7,176 nucleotides of DNA from the NCBI GenBank assembly GCA_023433855.1, contig JAEYTV010000047.1:1-7176 (forward strand), in the 5' to 3' direction. The stretch comes from Pseudomonadota bacterium (GTDB taxonomy: Bacteria > Pseudomonadota > Alphaproteobacteria > Rhizobiales > Rhizobiaceae). Below are positions 4,503 to 7,176 of this stretch, one piece after another. Numbering within the stretch: the first letter of the stretch is position 1; each line of letters begins with the position of its first letter. The notes beneath the pieces were generated by a model, which was given only the letters and a program-made list of their open reading frames with translations, searched no databases and was not told where the DNA came from. A program made the translations under genes and the position numbers.

Positions 4503-7176
4503 TCACTCTGCGGCGTCGGCATAAGCCTCCATCGGCGGGCAGGTGCAGACGAGATTGCGGTCGCCGTAGACATTGTCGATGCGGTTGACGGGCGACCAGT
4601 ATTTGTCGACCCGGAAGGAGCCGGGCGGGAAGCAGGCCTGCTCGCGCGAATAGGGGCGATCCCATTCGCCGACGAGGTCTTCCACCGTGTGCGGGGCATT
4701 CTTCAGCGGGTTGTTGACCTTGTCCATCCGGCCTTCCTCGATGGCGCGGGCTTCCTCGCGGATCGCCAGCAGGGCATCGCAGAAGCGGTCTATCTCGGCC
4801 TTGGTCTCCGATTCGGTTGGCTCGATCATCAGCGTACCGGCGACCGGCCAACTCATGGTCGGCGCGTGGAAGCCGCAGTCGACGAGGCGCTTGGCGATGT
4901 CATCGACGGTGACGCCAGCCGACGTGCTGAGCGGGCGCGTGTCGATGATGCATTCATGCGCGACGCGTCCGGCTTCCGACTTGTAAAGCACATCGTATGC
5001 GCCACTGAGCCGCGCTGCGATGTAATTGGCGTTGAGGATCGCCACCTTGGTCGCCTGGGTGAGGCCTTCGCCGCCCATCATCAGGCAGTAGGACCAGGAA
5101 ATCGGCAGGATCGACGGCGAGCCGAAGGGGGCTGCGGAGACGGCACCGTCGCGGCCGTCCGATTCGGGGTGGCCAGGAAGGTAGGGCGCGAGATGCGCCT
5201 TCACTCCGATCGGGCCCATGCCTGGACCCCCGCCGCCGTGCGGGATGCAGAAGGTTTTGTGCAGGTTGAGGTGGCTGACGTCGGAGCCGATATCACCGGG
5301 GCGGGACAGACCGACCATGGCATTCATGTTGGCGCCGTCCAGATAGACCTGGCCGCCGTGCCTGTGGGTGATCTCGCAGATCTCCTTCACCGTCTCCTCG
5401 AAGACACCATGGGTCGAGGGATAGGTGATCATGCAGCAGGAAAGGTTTTGCGCGTGCTGCTCGGCCTTGGCGCGGAAATCGTCGAGATCCACATCCCCGT
5501 TTTCCCTGGCCCTGACGGGCACCACCTTCATGCCGGCCATCTGCGCCGAAGCCGGGTTGGTGCCGTGCGCGGACGTCGGGATAAGGCAGACGTCGCGGTG
5601 TGTGTCGCCATTGGCGATATGGTAGTTGCGGATGGTCAGGAGGCCCGCATATTCCCCCTGCGCGCCGGAGTTCGGTTGCATGGAGAAGGCGTCGTAGCCG
5701 GTGATCTGGCAGAGTTTTTGCGACAGGTCATCGATCATCTCCGTGTAGCCGAGCGCCTGGTCCGCGGGGGCGAAGGGATGGATGTCGGAGAATTCCGGCC
5801 ATGTAATCGGCAGCATTTCCGCCGTGGCGTTCAGTTTCATGGTGCAGGAGCCGAGCGGGATCATCGCCCGGTCGAGGGCAAGATCCCGGTCTGACAGCCG
5901 GCGGATATAGCGGGTCATCTCGCTTTCGGCGCGGTTCATGTGGAAGATCGGATGCGTCATGTAGTCGGACCTGCGCAGCAGGCCGTTCGGCAGGCGGTAT
6001 TCCGGCTCAAAATCGGAGACCTTGAAGTCGCCGCCGAAGGCGCGCCAGACAGCTTCCAGCGTGGCTGGCCGGGTACGCTCGTCGAGCGACATGCCGATCT
6101 TCGTCTCGCCTACCTTGCGCAGGTTGACGCCTTCGGCCACGGCGGCGCGCAGTACGAGGCCCTGCATGTGACCGACATCGACGGTGATCGTGTCGAAGAA
6201 GGTGTCGGGTTCGACCGTGTAGCCGAGCTTTTCGAGGCCCTTGGCCATCAGCACAGCCTTCTTGTGGACCTGCTGGGCGATCGCCTTCAGGCCATCGGGG
6301 CCGTGGAAGACGCCGTACATGGAGGCCATGACGGCGAGCAGAACCTGGGCGGTGCAGATGTTGGACGTTGCCTTCTCCCGGCGGATATGCTGCTCGCGGG
6401 TCTGCAGGCTGAGGCGATAGGCGCGGTTGCCCCGCGCATCGACGGAGACGCCGACGAGGCGGCCTGGCATGGCGCGCTTGTGAGCATCCTTCACAGCCAT
6501 GTAGGCAGCGTGCGGGCCGCCATAGCCGACCGGAACGCCGAAGCGCTGGGACGAGCCGATGGCGATGTCGGCACCCATTTCGCCGGGTGACTTGAGAAGC
6601 GTCAGGGCCAGCAGGTCGGCCGCGACCGCCGCAACGGCTCCGGTCTGGTGCAGGCGGCTGATGATGCCGGAGAAATCACGAACGTGGCCGTGGGTACCGG
6701 GATATTGGAAAATCGCGCCGAAGACGTCGACGGGGTCGAGATCGGTCATCGGATCGCCGACGATCACCATCCACCCGAGCGGCTTGGCACGGGTTTCGAT
6801 CAGCGCGATGGTCTGCGGGTGGCAAGCTCTATCGACGAAGAAGGCGGTGGCTTTCGACTTCGCCTGGCGCTGGCAGAGCGCCATGGCTTCCGCCGCGGCT
6901 GTTGCCTCGTCGAGCAGCGAGGCGTTCGCCACATCGAGGCCCGTCAGGTCGCAGATCATGGTCTGGAAGTTGAGGATAGCTTCCAGGCGGCCTTGCGAAA
7001 TTTCAGGCTGATAAGGTGTATAGGCGGTGTACCAGGCAGGGTTTTCCAGGATGTTGCGCTGGATCACCGGGGGGGTAACGGTGCCGTAATAACCCTGGCC
7101 GATCAGCGATACGAGCGGTTTATTCCTGTTGGCGGTGTCGCGCAGCTTGTCGAGCGGCTCGCGCTCGGTCAGCGCA
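4503..7176 (-). CDS. gcvP: Glycine dehydrogenase (aminomethyl-transferring), glycine cleavage P protein (N-terminus outside window)
   Basis: The frame is open from the right edge (first full codon 7175-7173) to TGA at 4505-4503, about 890 residues; the family is near 950, so some 60-65 N-terminal residues are missing. GTG at 7067 is an internal Val: the frame continues upstream with [10 protein letters not shown], a conserved GcvP stretch. P protein decarboxylates glycine using pyridoxal phosphate and passes the aminomethyl group to lipoylated GcvH. The single-chain form with two homologous halves is visible: the N-half contains [20 protein letters not shown], and the C-half contains [17 protein letters not shown] and [11 protein letters not shown]. 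The PLP-binding lysine is in [18 protein letters not shown] (Lys codon 5258-5256, about residue 640 of the visible part). In rhizobia gcvT-gcvH-gcvP is the usual order, so gcvTH should lie beyond the right edge. No damage is seen. Confidence 0.97.
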   Translation of the reverse strand, partial: ALTEREPLDKLRDTANRNKPLVSLIGQGYYGTVTPPVIQRNILENPAWYTAYTPYQPEISQGRLEAILNFQTMICDLTGLDVANASLLDEATAAAEAMALCQRQAKSKATAFFVDRACHPQTIALIETRAKPLGWMVIVGDPMTDLDPVDVFGAIFQYPGTHGHVRDFSGIISRLHQTGAVAAVAADLLALTLLKSPGEMGADIAIGSSQRFGVPVGYGGPHAAYMAVKDAHKRAMPGRLVGVSVDARGNRAYRLSLQTREQHIRREKATSNICTAQVLLAVMASMYGVFHGPDGLKAIAQQVHKKAVLMAKGLEKLGYTVEPDTFFDTITVDVGHMQGLVLRAAVAEGVNLRKVGETKIGMSLDERTRPATLEAVWRAFGGDFKVSDFEPEYRLPNGLLRRSDYMTHPIFHMNRAESEMTRYIRRLSDRDLALDRAMIPLGSCTMKLNATAEMLPITWPEFSDIHPFAPADQALGYTEMIDDLSQKLCQITGYDAFSMQPNSGAQGEYAGLLTIRNYHIANGDTHRDVCLIPTSAHGTNPASAQMAGMKVVPVRARENGDVDLDDFRAKAEQHAQNLSCCMITYPSTHGVFEETVKEICEITHRHGGQVYLDGANMNAMVGLSRPGDIGSDVSHLNLHKTFCIPHGGGGPGMGPIGVKAHLAPYLPGHPESDGRDGAVSAAPFGSPSILPISWSYCLMMGGEGLTQATKVAILNANYIAARLSGAYDVLYKSEAGRVAHECIIDTRPLSTSAGVTVDDIAKRLVDCGFHAPTMSWPVAGTLMIEPTESETKAEIDRFCDALLAIREEARAIEEGRMDKVNNPLKNAPHTVEDLVGEWDRPYSREQACFPPGSFRVDKYWSPVNRIDNVYGDRNLVCTCPPMEAYADAAE

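Noticed and set aside
4497..5894. Long 465-codon rightward frame antisense to gcvP, plus shorter ones at 5940-6590 and 6559-7011
   Set aside because: gcvP is unmistakable on the other strand. High third-position GC leaves antisense frames open; their products are unlike known proteins and have no ribosome sites.

Overview
The window reads as high-GC chromosomal DNA of an alphaproteobacterium, most likely of the Rhizobiaceae (Rhizobium, Sinorhizobium/Ensifer or Agrobacterium group). This rests on the gene order sulfite/nitrite reductase - DUF934 - fpr, on protein sequences resembling rhizobial families as I remember them, and on two promoters that fit the rhizobial sigma-70 pattern CTTGAC-N17-CTATAT. 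No database search was possible, so the genus stays open.

Left part (1-2340, + strand): the C-terminal half of a siroheme [4Fe-4S] sulfite/nitrite reductase (cysI-like, cut by the window edge), a DUF934 protein whose start overlaps the reductase stop by one base, and then a ferredoxin-NADP+ reductase (fpr) behind a 153-base gap with two adjacent inverted repeats. The likely theme is assimilatory sulfur (or nitrogen) reduction with electrons from NADPH through Fpr and a ferredoxin.

Middle part (2341-4502, genes on the - strand): small genes separated by long noncoding stretches. They are an unrecognised acidic 85-aa protein convergent with fpr; ribosomal protein S21 (rpsU, TTG start), followed by an intercistronic terminator-like hairpin and an unrecognised basic 68-aa protein; and a 69-aa cold-shock protein (csp) with a good promoter, a leader of about 118 nt and a strong intrinsic terminator. 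Several inverted repeats lie here, including a 34-base near-perfect dyad just past the csp terminator and a dyad covering the predicted rpsU -10 box.

Right part (4503-7176, - strand): most of gcvP, the PLP-dependent P protein of the glycine cleavage system, missing roughly its first 60-65 residues at the right edge. gcvT and gcvH would be expected just outside. A perfect 9-bp stem-loop follows its stop codon.

No mobile element, CRISPR array, tRNA or rRNA was seen. I find no clear new multi-gene system. The most interesting parts are regulatory: a possible base-pairing switch in the csp leader, the rpsU attenuator with its unknown downstream gene, and the dyads at rpsU, fpr and beyond csp.
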